Positions 50,221-59,505 are shown, counted from the first letter of the stretch. The stretch is DNA of 64,000 bases from Planctomycetota bacterium (GCA_012960475.1 DUBE01000035.1:34796-98795); one strand, 5' to 3'. Numbers and translations are program-made. The notes: generated by a model from the sequence alone, not told the origin.

Positions 50221-52270
50221 GATCCGTGGGTGGCCCGGCTCCAGCAGCGGGGCTGCTTGAGCGCGTACCTGTGTTGTAGAGCGTTGCGCGCATGCTGTCG
50301 AAGTCACAGGCCGCTTGGGCTTCCGCCAGATCGAATTCGATCAGGCGTATCACCAGATCCTTTCTGCCTTGCCAATAGAGGTCCGTGCGCGCCAGTACAT
50401 GTCGTGGCGGGACCGTCACAACTTGCCCATAGGGGTTGATGAAGAAGGGCGTGTTGCGACCGCGTTTGCGCAACCTGATTTCCAGGTCAAGGATCTGGGG
50501 CATGGCGGGCTCTGGACTGTTCTTGCCGGCTGTCAATTCCACTCGCACCTTGCCACCTACAATTTTGAGTTGCAAGCGCGGTTGAGCCTCAAGAGTCCGC
50601 TTTCGTAGCATGTGGAAGGGACGGTAATTTGCGCCTGGAGCGGAGAGGGGAACGGTGACCAACTCATAGTTCGCGAGGGGACCTCTGTTTTGGGGATCTC
50701 CAGCGTCTGGGCCCTTCAAGAAGTCAATCCAGGCGTGCTCCATTCCTGGCAGGGGTGCGAGGTCTTCGTGCAAGCCCGGATCGATTTCACCCAGAATGAC
50801 CAGATCCGCACCCTGCAGGTGATTCAGGTGCAGTTCCTCCCGCGCGCCGAAGGGGGATTGGGGGACGGATGTGCTGGTGGGGATGCGCCCGGTCAAGTCC
50901 CGTATAGGGTTGCCGCGGGTAGGCAGGAGTTCGCCTTCAGCGGCGGGCTTGATGCCTGCCAGATAACCCGTGGCTCCTGGCCAGGCGGTTGCGATGGTCA
51001 ACTCTGCCGGTGTGTTGTCCCGCAGAAAAACACCGAGGGCGCGCATGGTTATTGTGTGATCAATCTCTGCCTGCAGGGCGAGGCGCCCTTGTTGTCTGGC
51101 GCTCGCGTTGAGGCCCACCTGATCCTGGGGGAAGTAGGCTGCCAGGGGCATGGGACCCTTGGGGGTCATCCAATGGGTCATGGAGGTTTTCAGCTGCAGG
51201 GGGCCCACATCCGCCGGAAAGCGGCTGGCCATGGCGCCAGCGCCCGCTACTCCGACCAGTGCCAGCCAGGCAAGCGTCTCCATCAGCCGTGATTCGGTGT
51301 CCAGCGCCACCAAGATGCCTTGCTGCAGGCACACGCAGAGCAGGGGCAGGGCGGGGGCCAAGGAGATGTGCATGGCTGGGTCGGAGCCGCCTCCCATGAT
51401 CACCAGGGCGATCCAACCTGCCGCCATCAGGAGCGCTCTTGCACCATGACCTGAAAGACGCCCGAACAGGCACGCTATCAGGGGGAAGGGAATCAGGATC
51501 GGTGTCACCCAGGCCACCAGGGCGTCTCGGGTGGAACTGACCCCATCGGCCAGGGTGCTGGCATCCGGTGTGAGCAGTTGTTGGAGCCAGGTGCCATAGA
51601 GAGAGGTTCCGTCAAAGCGCTCCATGCGCATCATCAGCAGGAGGGCGATCAAGCCAGGGACAAAAGACCAAAGCGGCGCGGGTTTTCCACCGTCCCTACG
51701 GGGACGTAGCCGTTCATAGAGGCTGAGGACCAGCAGCAAGCCGAACATGGGTACGCCCTCAGGGCGCAGGGCGATCAGCACCGGCAGGCAGAATGCCATG
51801 GCCATCCAACGCCGGCGCTCAAACCCCACCCAAGCCGCGCTCAGGAAGAGAGTTACCGCGGCCCATTCCGTGCCACTGATTGCGGTTGCAGCCAAGGTGG
51901 CGTTGGCCACCAGCAGCAGGGGCGGAATCACTCCCGCCACCCGGTCCACAGAGAAGCGCGCGGTGGCTCCCAAGGTCAACAGGGCACAGAGCACTCCCAC
52001 TACCTGGGCGAAGAGGGTCACCGGCAGGTAGAGCCTCTCGGCAACTGCTGCCAGCGCAATCCAGAGAGGCGACGGATAGGCCTCCCAGCCAATGGGTTCG
52101 CCCACATTCCAGACAACTTCGCCGAAGTGCACCCAGTTGCGCGCCAGCCTGAAAGCTACATGGGCCACCTCGCGCGCGGGCCCGATTTCGCCGAATCCAT
52201 CCACGTGGATAGCGAGGGCGTGTGCCAGGAGCACCGCCATCGCCAAGAGGAGCGCCATTACCCGCTTCAT
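50207..52270 (-). CDS. Polytopic GT-C-like membrane protein with large periplasmic C-terminus
   Basis: A 687-residue inner-membrane protein of unknown function. ATG 52270 begins MKRVMALLLAMAVLLAHAL, the first of about ten hydrophobic segments; the frame is open to 52378 without coding character. The first loop, AIHVDGFGEIGPAREVAHVA, and the following PSPLWIALAAVAERLY fit the GT-C glycosyltransferase fold, with a candidate acidic residue in the first loop. From about 410 the protein is soluble (ADLVILGEIDPGLHEDLAPL, LVIRLIEFDLAEAQA) without a recognised domain. It converges on the OmpR-type regulator with a 14-bp overlap and follows thiI by 52 bp. Confidence 0.62.
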   Translation of the reverse strand: MKRVMALLLAMAVLLAHALAIHVDGFGEIGPAREVAHVAFRLARNWVHFGEVVWNVGEPIGWEAYPSPLWIALAAVAERLYLPVTLFAQVVGVLCALLTLGATARFSVDRVAGVIPPLLLVANATLAATAISGTEWAAVTLFLSAAWVGFERRRWMAMAFCLPVLIALRPEGVPMFGLLLVLSLYERLRPRRDGGKPAPLWSFVPGLIALLLMMRMERFDGTSLYGTWLQQLLTPDASTLADGVSSTRDALVAWVTPILIPFPLIACLFGRLSGHGARALLMAAGWIALVIMGGGSDPAMHISLAPALPLLCVCLQQGILVALDTESRLMETLAWLALVGVAGAGAMASRFPADVGPLQLKTSMTHWMTPKGPMPLAAYFPQDQVGLNASARQQGRLALQAEIDHTITMRALGVFLRDNTPAELTIATAWPGATGYLAGIKPAAEGELLPTRGNPIRDLTGRIPTSTSVPQSPFGAREELHLNHLQGADLVILGEIDPGLHEDLAPLPGMEHAWIDFLKGPDAGDPQNRGPLANYELVTVPLSAPGANYRPFHMLRKRTLEAQPRLQLKIVGGKVRVELTAGKNSPEPAMPQILDLEIRLRKRGRNTPFFINPYGQVVTVPPRHVLARTDLYWQGRKDLVIRLIEFDLAEAQAACDFDSMRATLYNTGTRSSSPAAGAGPPTDLMMP

Positions 52271-52322
52271 GCGTGTGCCAAGGTAGTGTCTTGGTGGTCC
52301 AGGGTCCAACTGCTCTTGGTTC

Positions 52323-53525
52323 TCAGGAGTCGGGGTGGATCCGCTCCGTGCGGGATTCGCGCACCACTGTTTCTTCAATGGCGCTCAGATTGAGCCCCGC
52401 TTCGACGGTCTCGCATTCGTCCGCCCGGGCCCTGAGGGCTGGTTTGCGGGGTTGGAACACCGTGCAGCAGTCGGGCTCCGGGCGAATCGATACGTCGTAG
52501 GTGCCGATGTGCTTGGCCAGGTTGATCACATCTTCCTTGTCGTAGGTGATCAGGGGGCGCAGGACCTGCACATTGGCCGCGGCTCCGATGCACGCCAGGT
52601 TCTCGAGGGTCTGACTGGCCACCTGCCCCAGATTCTCGCCGGTGATCAGGGCGCCTGTCTTCGAGCGACGCGCCAGATGGGAGGCAATGCGTTGCATGGA
52701 GCGGCGGTAGAGAATCGTACGCAGGCTTTCTGGGGCTCCATTGCGAATCGCCACCTGGATCTCGGCGAACTGCACTTCGTTCAACTTGCTGGAGCCTTGC
52801 CAGTTGGCCAGTACGCGGATCAGGTCGCGGATTTTCATGCGTGATCCCTCACCGATGTAGGGTGGGCTGTGAAAGCTGACGAAATTGACTTTGAGGCCTC
52901 GCTTCATGGCAGACCAGGCGGCCACGGGGGAATCAATCCCGCCTGAGAGCAAGCACAGGCCGCGGCCGAGGGTCCTGACCGGCAGGCCCCCGGGTCCAGT
53001 CAGGCGGTCCAGGAAGGCGAAAGTACCTTCAGGACGCAGGTCGATGTTGAACTCGATTTCCGGGTTCTTCATCTGTACTCGCACGGGGGAGTCGTCGTCC
53101 AACATGCCCTCAGCTATAGCGACGGCCAAGTCGCCAGAGGTCATGGGAAAGTTCTTGTCCGCACGTTTGACCGTGACCCGGAAGGTGGGCCGGGCTTCGG
53201 GGGGATATTCCTGCAGCTTGTTTGCCAAGAGCGTGCGACCCATGGCCACCATGGAGTCCAGGTTGCGGCCTGTAGTCCAGGCGGGAGACACCGATTTGAT
53301 GCCAAAGGTCCGGGCGCAGGCCTTCATTGCTTCTCGCCAGCGGCCTTCCGGTTGGATTTGGATGCGTCCCCAGCGGCGCGTAATGGTGCCGCCCCCCAGC
53401 GGCTTCAGGGCGTCGTGCAGATTGCGCACCAGCGTGTTTTCGAAATTCGCCCGGTTGCCCCCTTTGAGGGCCAGCTCCCCATAGCGCACCAGCAATACAT
53501 CTGGATTTCGTAGCTCGGTAATCAT
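52323..53525 (-). CDS. thiI: tRNA 4-thiouridine synthetase
   Basis: Adds sulfur to U8 of tRNA; also used in thiazole formation. The 400-residue protein has the N-terminal ferredoxin-like and THUMP domains (RYGELALKGGNRANFENTLV, FRVTVKRADKNFPMTSGDLA), then the PP-loop ATPase CLLSGGIDSPVAAWS (about 187-201) and LRTILYRRSMQRIASHLAR. PLITYDKEDVINLAKHIGTY and the Cys pair in RPEPDCCTVF sit where the conserved Cys of ThiI (Cys344 in E. coli) lies. There is no C-terminal rhodanese domain. As in Bacillus, which uses a dedicated cysteine desulfurase with a short ThiI, the neighbouring desulfurase gene overlaps it by 4 bp and probably supplies the sulfur. Confidence 0.93.
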   Translation of the reverse strand: MITELRNPDVLLVRYGELALKGGNRANFENTLVRNLHDALKPLGGGTITRRWGRIQIQPEGRWREAMKACARTFGIKSVSPAWTTGRNLDSMVAMGRTLLANKLQEYPPEARPTFRVTVKRADKNFPMTSGDLAVAIAEGMLDDDSPVRVQMKNPEIEFNIDLRPEGTFAFLDRLTGPGGLPVRTLGRGLCLLSGGIDSPVAAWSAMKRGLKVNFVSFHSPPYIGEGSRMKIRDLIRVLANWQGSSKLNEVQFAEIQVAIRNGAPESLRTILYRRSMQRIASHLARRSKTGALITGENLGQVASQTLENLACIGAAANVQVLRPLITYDKEDVINLAKHIGTYDVSIRPEPDCCTVFQPRKPALRARADECETVEAGLNLSAIEETVVRESRTERIHPDS

Positions 53526-54688
53526 GGGGAGAGCTTATCCAGGCTCCTTGCGACCTTGTGCAAGGCATTGGCCGCGATGCTGATGTCATTGGGAGTGGTC
53601 TCCCGTGAAAAGGAAAAACGTGCGATTTGGCGTGCCGAGGATGCGTCCAAGCCCAAGGCCAAGAGAGCAGGGCTGACCTCTTTCGAGGTGGACTGGCAAG
53701 CTGATCCAACTCCGATGAAGACCCCGTGTTTTTCCAGGTGGTGCTGCCAGACTTCCGCTGGTGGTCCGGGCAAGTGCACTGCGCAGATCGATTTCACGCA
53801 TCCTATCGTCTGCAAGATGCGCGCCCCGTCCATGCTGTCCTGATACACCAGGGATATACCGGTCAAGGCCTCTTCCAGTTCGCGGCGGCAGACTTCGGCG
53901 CTCTCCTGGAAGGCATGGCGACCCTCGTGCGCCAGATCTGCAGCCAGGCTGAAGGCTGCGATGCTGGGTACATTTTCTGTCCCAGGGCGTAAGCCTCCTT
54001 CCTGGGAGCCACCAAATATCAGCGGGCCGGTCCGTGAATTCGGGCCCAAGGCCAGTGCGCCCAGTCCTTTCGGTCCGTGAATCTTGTGGGCCGAAATCGC
54101 CAGACTGTCCACACCCAGGTCTTCCAGGTCCAAGTCGATCTTGCCGAGGGCTTGCACACCGTCGCAATGAAAGTGCACTTTCCCGCAGCGCGCCCTGGCC
54201 AGGCGGGCCAGCTGCTTCACCGGATAGTGCGTACCAAGCTCGTTGCTCACCAGCATCTGTGTAACCAGGAGCACGTCTTCGTTCATGCGCTCGGTGGCGT
54301 GGTCTAGATCCAGCTGTCCGTCGCGGGTCAAGCGAAGCGTCTCCACATCGAAGCCTTCCCTGGCCAGTTGAGCTGTCGCGAGGCGTACACTGGCGTGTTC
54401 GGTAGGTCCCACCAAGATGCGCCCAGGCCCTTGCCTGGGGACGCTACCCAGGACGCCCAAGTTGTTGGCTTCGGTGCCTCCTGAGGTAAACACGATGCTC
54501 TTGGGAGCAGCTCCCACACAGCGCGCCAACTGTCGACGCGCTTCCTCCATCACCTGCCGGGCCCGGGTTCCAAGCGCGTGGCGTGAGGAGGGATTGCCAT
54601 GGACCTCATCCAGATGTTGAATCAGGCAATCGCGCACCTTGGGGTCCAAGGGACTGCTGGCGGCAAGATCTAAGAGGACGGGTTGCAT
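53522..54688 (-). CDS. Cysteine desulfurase, NifS/IscS family
   Basis: PLP enzyme that takes sulfur from cysteine as a persulfide. The 388-residue protein shows the family start LLDLAASSPLDPKV, FTSGGTEANNLGVLG (about 68-82), VLLVTQMLVSNELGTHYPV, the PLP-lysine in ISAHKIHGPKGLGAL (about 200-214) and the active-site Cys in GVGSACQSTSKEVSPALLAL (about 328). LAASSP replaces the usual NAATTP. Its stop overlaps the thiI start by 4 bp (ATGA), so the two are translationally coupled; it is likely the sulfur donor for ThiI rather than a general Isc enzyme, since no iscU, iscA or hscA lies nearby. Confidence 0.93.
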   Translation of the reverse strand: MQPVLLDLAASSPLDPKVRDCLIQHLDEVHGNPSSRHALGTRARQVMEEARRQLARCVGAAPKSIVFTSGGTEANNLGVLGSVPRQGPGRILVGPTEHASVRLATAQLAREGFDVETLRLTRDGQLDLDHATERMNEDVLLVTQMLVSNELGTHYPVKQLARLARARCGKVHFHCDGVQALGKIDLDLEDLGVDSLAISAHKIHGPKGLGALALGPNSRTGPLIFGGSQEGGLRPGTENVPSIAAFSLAADLAHEGRHAFQESAEVCRRELEEALTGISLVYQDSMDGARILQTIGCVKSICAVHLPGPPAEVWQHHLEKHGVFIGVGSACQSTSKEVSPALLALGLDASSARQIARFSFSRETTPNDISIAANALHKVARSLDKLSP

Positions 54689-54754
54689 CGGATCAGCCTC
54701 GCAGGATACCGTTGAAGAGGTGCCCTTGGGCGGGCCCGCGGTGTTGTCAATCCC

Positions 54755-55735
54755 CTAGGGAAAGGGATTTGCCGTTCCGCCCCTTTGCACCGTGAGCGGT
54801 GTCTCCGCGCCAGCGCCGCGGGCTCGCCAGCGAACGAGCCAGTTTCCTGCGGGCACATGGTCCCAGCGCACCCGGCCTTCTGCATCTGTCTCAGCGGGGG
54901 GCAAGTTGGGACCCTGGCCGTTGGCTGGGAGGGCCAGCACCAGAGCGCCCGCAATCGCCTCTCCATCTGCATTGCGCAGTATCCCCGCAATTGTTCCGGT
55001 ATGCGTGATCAGCGGCAAGGGCTCAGGGCCCGGATGGGTCAGGCGCAGTGGGGATTCTCCCAGGGGTTGCAGGAAATCCCAGTCGAGGCCCACGGTTCCC
55101 CCCGGGGGCAGCAAGCGCAGCGTCCAGGTTCCATGCTGTAGGTCCTTCACGGTGATGCGGGTCATCTCACCGAGGGTTATTCGTCGGGGAGTAAGGTGGG
55201 TGGTCTGGGGCGCGCCCACCGGATCAAAGACCAGAACCATGTTCTCGGGTGAGTCCTCGGGTTGTGGCAGGAGCAGTTCGAGTTCCAGGTCCGACGAGGT
55301 CAGAGCAGGTTGTTCTGGGGGAGTCACCAATTCGTTGCTGACTGTGATCTCTTGCACCCCTGCACCAACTTTCACCGTGACCTTGGTGGGTAGGCGGTGC
55401 AGCACCAGCACGGTGAGTTCCGCCTCGCCCGGCATGAGTTGGGGCAGCAGGAACCGCCCCTCTTGATCGGTGGTGTCGCGGCGCACTCGATCGCTCTGGG
55501 TTGTGATCACCGTGGCGGCGGGGATCGGTTGGCCGCTGGCATCAGCAACGATGCCGGAGAGGTCCGTATCTCCAAGCCCCAGATCTGGTGTCTCGAGAGC
55601 CTCGAAGGGCGCTACCTCTCCAAAGGGAGCCGCATTGGGCGCTTCGCGGGTCAAGATCCAGATCGCCGAGCCAAGAGCAACGATGAAGACCAGTGCTGGA
55701 AAGCCAATGGTCAGATACCAGAGGGCGCGGTTCAC
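54755..55735 (-). CDS. Membrane-anchored protein with carboxypeptidase-regulatory-like (Ig-fold) repeats
   Basis: A 326-residue protein with one N-terminal membrane segment (YLTIGFPALVFIVALGSAIW) and an outside part with two CarboxypepD_reg-like beta domains: LSGIVADASGQPIPAATVIT with GRFLLPQLMPGEAELTVLV, and IAGILRNADGEAIAGALVLA with VRWDHVPAGNWLV. Such domains bind or scaffold extracellular partners. I start at GTG 55735, where the stop of the HD gene overlaps it (GTGA) and AGGAAG (55742-55747) is 6 nt upstream; the longer frame to 55828 lies over the HD gene. Ligand unknown. Confidence 0.78.
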   Translation of the reverse strand: MNRALWYLTIGFPALVFIVALGSAIWILTREAPNAAPFGEVAPFEALETPDLGLGDTDLSGIVADASGQPIPAATVITTQSDRVRRDTTDQEGRFLLPQLMPGEAELTVLVLHRLPTKVTVKVGAGVQEITVSNELVTPPEQPALTSSDLELELLLPQPEDSPENMVLVFDPVGAPQTTHLTPRRITLGEMTRITVKDLQHGTWTLRLLPPGGTVGLDWDFLQPLGESPLRLTHPGPEPLPLITHTGTIAGILRNADGEAIAGALVLALPANGQGPNLPPAETDAEGRVRWDHVPAGNWLVRWRARGAGAETPLTVQRGGTANPFP

Positions 55736-56319
55736 TGGGATCTTCCTCGGTGCTCGGCCAAGCGGTTGTCGCTCAGTTCTTCCAGGAGGGCCGAGCGCAA
55801 TTCTGCGCAGGGGGCGAAATCCGCGCATTCAAGGGACTCCAAGACCCCGTGGAATTGTCCCAGATCTCCTCCGCCGGCCCTTTCCAGCCGCAGCAGATGA
55901 ACTCCCAACTGCAGCTTGTCACAGATGTGCACGAAGACCGCTTCGCGCGTCTGCTGGGATCCATATTCCTTGAAAAAAGCCTCTGGGAGGCCTCCCAAGG
56001 GAGTTACGAGTTCCTCCGCGAGGGCATCTTCCATGGCCTTCTTGGCTCCCCGAGGCAGGTGGCGAGCCGCCGGGGCGGGCAGATCCCCCGAGGCTGCTTC
56101 TGGGGCATCGTGGAGCACCGCCATGGCCAGACAACGGCCGAGATCCAGGGGCGGTTCCACTTCTGGGGCCAGCGTCAGGGCCAGCCAGGCTACTCCGAGC
56201 ACATGTCCCGCCACAGATTCGCCTCCTGGAGCCCCCGCCAGCAGCCAGCCCGTGCGGGGCAGGACCTCAAGGGAACCCAGGGAAAGCAGGGCTTCGAGTC
56301 GTTTTGGGGGGAAGGTCAT
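55732..56319 (-). CDS. HD-domain phosphohydrolase (YfbR-like 5'-nucleotidase type)
   Basis: A 195-residue cytoplasmic metal-dependent phosphohydrolase. GGESVAGHVLGVAWLAL (about 29-45) carries the first His, LAMAVLHDAPEAASGDL (about 64-80) the HD pair, and HICDKLQLGVHLLRL the last Asp; the order H...HD...D is that of YfbR/HDDC2 5'-deoxynucleotidases. The frame is open to 56526, but ATG 56319 is the first start that precedes the fold. It is coupled by a 4-bp overlap to the next gene and is divergent from tpiA across 122 bp. The substrate may be a nucleoside monophosphate. Confidence 0.83.
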   Translation of the reverse strand: MTFPPKRLEALLSLGSLEVLPRTGWLLAGAPGGESVAGHVLGVAWLALTLAPEVEPPLDLGRCLAMAVLHDAPEAASGDLPAPAARHLPRGAKKAMEDALAEELVTPLGGLPEAFFKEYGSQQTREAVFVHICDKLQLGVHLLRLERAGGGDLGQFHGVLESLECADFAPCAELRSALLEELSDNRLAEHRGRSQ

Positions 56320-56441
56320 GGGTTGCGTGGACGCCGCACCTGTGGCCCCCTTATACTGCGCCGCTCGACGGGTTGATCCAACAGTCTGAGCAAGACCTCT
56401 TGCTGCACCCCTAGGGAGTACCCCTGATCCCTCACGACCCC

Positions 56442-57212
56442 ATGCGGAAGCCTCTTGTAGCCGGTAACTGGAAGATGAACCTCGATCGCCGGGCTGGTGT
56501 GGAACTGGCCGGTGCGGTGCGTTCACATCTGGACGGATTGCAGGGGGTGGATTCTGTGATCTATCCGCCCTTCGTCTATATCGAAGAGGTAGCTCGGGCC
56601 TGCGCCGGAACCGCTCTTGTGGTGGGCGGCCAGAATATCTGCGATCAGGAAGTGGGCGCTTTTACCGGCGAGGTTTCTGGCGCCATGCTGCGTGATGTGG
56701 GAGCCAGCGTAGTGTTGGTGGGACACTCCGAGCGTCGGCATGTGTACGGAGAAACCGATGAGCTGTGTGCTCTCAAGGTGCGGCGCGGCCTGGCCAGCGG
56801 TCTTGATGTGTGTCTTTGCATTGGCGAGACCCTTGAGCAACGGGAAGCGGGCCAGACCGAACTGATTTGCAGCACTCAATTGCACGGCAGTTTGAACGGT
56901 CTCAGCACAGAAGACATGGCCAAAGTGACCATCGCCTATGAACCGGTCTGGGCCATTGGTACTGGCGAGACCGCCTCTCCCGAACAAGCCGGAGCAGCCC
57001 ACGCATATGTGCGCGGTGTGCTTTCCGGCATTTTCAATCAAGCCGTTGCGGATGCCACGCGCATCCTCTACGGCGGTTCCGTCAAACCTTCTAACGCTGC
57101 TGATCTCTTGAGCGTCCCTGACATCGACGGGGCACTTGTGGGCGGTGCAGCACTCACCGCTGAGAATTTTCTGCCTATCCTCGACGCCGCTGCTGAGGTC
57201 TGTGTCCGATGA
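56442..57212 (+). CDS. tpiA: Triose-phosphate isomerase
   Basis: Interconverts dihydroxyacetone phosphate and glyceraldehyde 3-phosphate. The 256-residue TIM barrel has Lys in AGNWKMNLD (about 8-16), catalytic His in VVLVGHSERRHVYGETD (about 90-106), catalytic Glu in IAYEPVWAIGTGETASPEQA (about 166-185), the phosphate loop ILYGGSVKP and the final ALVGGAALT. It begins a tight plus-strand housekeeping operon; its stop overlaps the secG start by 4 bp (ATGA). Together with fbp at the start of the window it serves glycolysis and gluconeogenesis. Confidence 0.98.
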   Translation: MRKPLVAGNWKMNLDRRAGVELAGAVRSHLDGLQGVDSVIYPPFVYIEEVARACAGTALVVGGQNICDQEVGAFTGEVSGAMLRDVGASVVLVGHSERRHVYGETDELCALKVRRGLASGLDVCLCIGETLEQREAGQTELICSTQLHGSLNGLSTEDMAKVTIAYEPVWAIGTGETASPEQAGAAHAYVRGVLSGIFNQAVADATRILYGGSVKPSNAADLLSVPDIDGALVGGAALTAENFLPILDAAAEVCVR

Positions 57213-57487
57213 CCCTACTGACTCCCCTTCTCTACATTCTGTTCGTTCTGTCCGCGATCATCCTGGTGGTGGTTATCTTGCTCCAAGAGGGCAAGGGCGG
57301 CGGTTTCTCTGATGCGCTCGGTGCCGCTGGTCAGCAGACTTTTGGCGTCAAAGCGGCTGGGATCCACAAATTCACCATGGCTATGGCCATTCTGTTCTTT
57401 GGCAGTGCTCTAGGCATCCACGTTCTGAACAGGGGTGCCAGCCAGGGCGACGGTGGGATCTCCATCAATACCCCGGGCGACGAGTAA
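57209..57487 (+). CDS. secG: Preprotein translocase subunit SecG
   Basis: Small subunit of the SecYEG export channel. The 92-residue protein has two membrane segments: PLLYILFVLSAIILVVVILL (about 5-24) and FTMAMAILFFGSALGIHVL (about 57-75). The cytoplasmic loop has the conserved LLQEGKGGGFSDALG. It overlaps tpiA by 4 bp and is followed by yicC after 12 bp. Confidence 0.96.
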   Translation: MTLLTPLLYILFVLSAIILVVVILLQEGKGGGFSDALGAAGQQTFGVKAAGIHKFTMAMAILFFGSALGIHVLNRGASQGDGGISINTPGDE

Positions 57488-57499
57488 CGGGAGCGGTCT

Positions 57500-58372
57500 T
57501 TGATACGCTCGATGACGGGTTTTGGGGCAGGTACCGCAGAGGGTGCTGGTCTTGCCGTGCGGGTAGAGCTGCGTAGCGTCAATCATCGTCATCTGACGAT
57601 TCAGCTTCGCATGCCATCGGGGCTGGCGTCGTTGGAATCGGAGGTCGAGGGCCGCATTCGAGGGCGGTTGTCCCGTGGCGCCATCGGGGTTGCGCTGACC
57701 ATTACGCCTTTGACTGGTTCCGAGAAGAGCTTGATCGATCAGGATCTTGCGGCGCGCCTGTTGCAGGAACTGGCCAGTCTGGCCAAGAAAGCCCAACTCC
57801 ACATGCCTGATGTGGGCTCTGTGCTTTCCCTGCCAGGAGTCTTGATCAGCAGCGAAGCCCCTGCTGCTGAGGATGTGGGCGAGATCTTGCTTGGGGCCCT
57901 GGACATGGCTCTCGGCGATCTTCTCAATGCGCGAGAGCGTGAAGGTGCGGCGCTCTTGACAGACCTGGAGGCGAACCTGGTGCGCACGGAGGAATTCGCG
58001 GCCCAGGCGGAGAAGCTCATGCCCCAGGTGCAAGTTCGTCACCAGGAGGCCTTGCGTGAGCGTGTCGGGCTCCTGCTCGGAGACAGCCAAGGGGTGTCAG
58101 AGCAGGATCTGGCCCGGGAAATCGCCGTGTTGGCGGATCGTCTGGATGTGGCCGAGGAACTCACCCGTCTCGATGCCCATGTGGAGCATTTTCGCGGCAA
58201 ATTGACCTTGGGCGAGCCCGTGGGCCGTACCCTCGATTTTCTGTCCCAGGAGCTATTGCGTGAGGCAAATACCCTGGGCTCCAAGTGCAATGATGCTCAC
58301 GTCGCGCACTTGGTGGTGGAACTCAAGGCCGCCATCGAGCGACTGCGCGAGCAGGTTCAGAATGTGGAGTGA
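57500..58372 (+). CDS. yicC: YicC-family endoribonuclease
   Basis: A 290-residue cytoplasmic protein of the YicC/DUF1732 family, whose E. coli member has endoribonuclease activity. It begins at TTG 57500 (IRSMTGFGAG, the invariant family start), with GGGAG 5-9 nt upstream; no ATG is in position. Further signatures are VELRSVNHRHLTIQLRMPSG (about 26-45) and the C-terminal LDFLSQELLREANTLGSKCN near residue 240. The conserved His and acidic residues of the tail are present. It is the third gene of the tpiA operon and precedes gmk by 4 nt, as in many bacteria. Confidence 0.95.
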   Translation: MIRSMTGFGAGTAEGAGLAVRVELRSVNHRHLTIQLRMPSGLASLESEVEGRIRGRLSRGAIGVALTITPLTGSEKSLIDQDLAARLLQELASLAKKAQLHMPDVGSVLSLPGVLISSEAPAAEDVGEILLGALDMALGDLLNAREREGAALLTDLEANLVRTEEFAAQAEKLMPQVQVRHQEALRERVGLLLGDSQGVSEQDLAREIAVLADRLDVAEELTRLDAHVEHFRGKLTLGEPVGRTLDFLSQELLREANTLGSKCNDAHVAHLVVELKAAIERLREQVQNVE

Positions 58373-58376
58373 TCCT

Positions 58377-58958
58377 GTGACTGAAGCAGTGCAAGGTGGC
58401 GGAAAGATGTTGCTTGTGTCCGGGCCCTCGGGGACGGGCAAAAGCACGATTTGCAAGCGATTGGGTGAGGACCCGCGAGTTGTATTCTCGGTATCTGCCA
58501 CTACCCGTGAACCACGGGCGGGTGAGGTCGATGGTCGTGATTATCATTTTGTCAGCAAGGCTGGCTTCAGTGAGATGATCCAGGCAGGCGAGTTCATCGA
58601 GCACGCGGATGTGTTCGGCAACATGTATGGCACCCTGCGCGCTCCCATGAACGAGGCGATAGCAAGTGGCCTGGTCTTCCTGGTTGAGATCGACATCCAG
58701 GGGGCTTTGCAACTCAAGACCCTCGATACCCCTGGGATTTATGTGTTCATCAAGCCGCCCAGCCTTGAGGTCCTGAAGGCGCGCCTCTTGGGTCGCGGAA
58801 CCGAGTCTTCCCAGGTGCTCGAACGGCGCTTGCAGAAGGCCGAGGACGAGATGCGTGAGGCTGGCAAGTACGATCATGTGATCGTCAACGGTGTGTTGGA
58901 GGACGCGGTGGAAGAACTGCGCGTAATCAGCGGTTTGGCAAAGGAGACAACCTCATGA
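58377..58958 (+). CDS. gmk: Guanylate kinase
   Basis: Phosphorylates GMP to GDP. The 193-residue enzyme has the P-loop GPSGTGKSTICKRL (about 16-29), the GMP-binding VSATTREPRAGEVDGRDYHF (about 42-61), and VFLVEIDIQGALQL. I start at GTG 58377, which has GGAG 7 nt upstream and sits 4 nt after the yicC stop; ATG 58362, which overlaps the yicC end by 11 bp, is an alternative. The frame is open to 58260 over yicC. It overlaps the coaC start by 4 bp. Confidence 0.95.
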   Translation: MTEAVQGGGKMLLVSGPSGTGKSTICKRLGEDPRVVFSVSATTREPRAGEVDGRDYHFVSKAGFSEMIQAGEFIEHADVFGNMYGTLRAPMNEAIASGLVFLVEIDIQGALQLKTLDTPGIYVFIKPPSLEVLKARLLGRGTESSQVLERRLQKAEDEMREAGKYDHVIVNGVLEDAVEELRVISGLAKETTS

Positions 58959-59491
58959 GTCGCATTCTGCTCTGCTGCGGTGCTTCTGCGGCCCTCTACA
59001 AGGCCTGCGATCTGGCCAGTCTGCTGACTCAGAATGGCAATCAGGTGCGCACTGCCATGACGCCCAATGCTGGAAAGCTGGTCTCGCCCCAGCTCTTTGA
59101 AGCGCTCACCTCTCAGCCTGCAGCAACTTCTGAGTGGGGACCAGATCGGCGTACAGGGATGGATCACATCGATCTGGCCCGTTGGACGGAAAAGGTCGTG
59201 GTGGCTCCCGCCAGCGCGGACTTGATCGCGCGGCTGGCCCTGGGCGTGGCCAATGACCTGGTGACCACTACGCTGCTGGCGGTGGATCGTTCCGTGCCGC
59301 GGCTCCTGTGTCCGGCTATGAATCCCAGCATGCTCTCCGCGCCTGCTGTGGTGCGTAACTTGAGTCAGTTGCGAGAGGATGGCTGGCAGGTGCTGGACTC
59401 GGAAGAGGGACACCTGGCTTGCGGTGAGGATGGACAGGGACGCCTGGCGGATCCGGGACAGATTGCCGAGGCGCTCTCTGCTCTCTCGTGA
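58955..59491 (+). CDS. coaC: Phosphopantothenoylcysteine decarboxylase (CoaC, separate)
   Basis: FMN enzyme of coenzyme A synthesis that decarboxylates 4'-phosphopantothenoylcysteine. The 178-residue flavoprotein has LLCCGASAALYKACDLASLL (about 5-24), the active-site His in GMDHIDLARW (about 67-76), VVVAPASADLIARLALGVAN and the Asn of the PAMN motif in LLCPAMNPSM, with the substrate-binding flap LDSEEGHLACGEDGQGRL. In most bacteria CoaC is fused to CoaB; here the ligase is the next gene, so the fusion is split. It overlaps gmk by 4 bp. Confidence 0.92.
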   Translation: MSRILLCCGASAALYKACDLASLLTQNGNQVRTAMTPNAGKLVSPQLFEALTSQPAATSEWGPDRRTGMDHIDLARWTEKVVVAPASADLIARLALGVANDLVTTTLLAVDRSVPRLLCPAMNPSMLSAPAVVRNLSQLREDGWQVLDSEEGHLACGEDGQGRLADPGQIAEALSALS

Positions 59492-59505
59492 ACCTTGGAC
59501 TTAGC

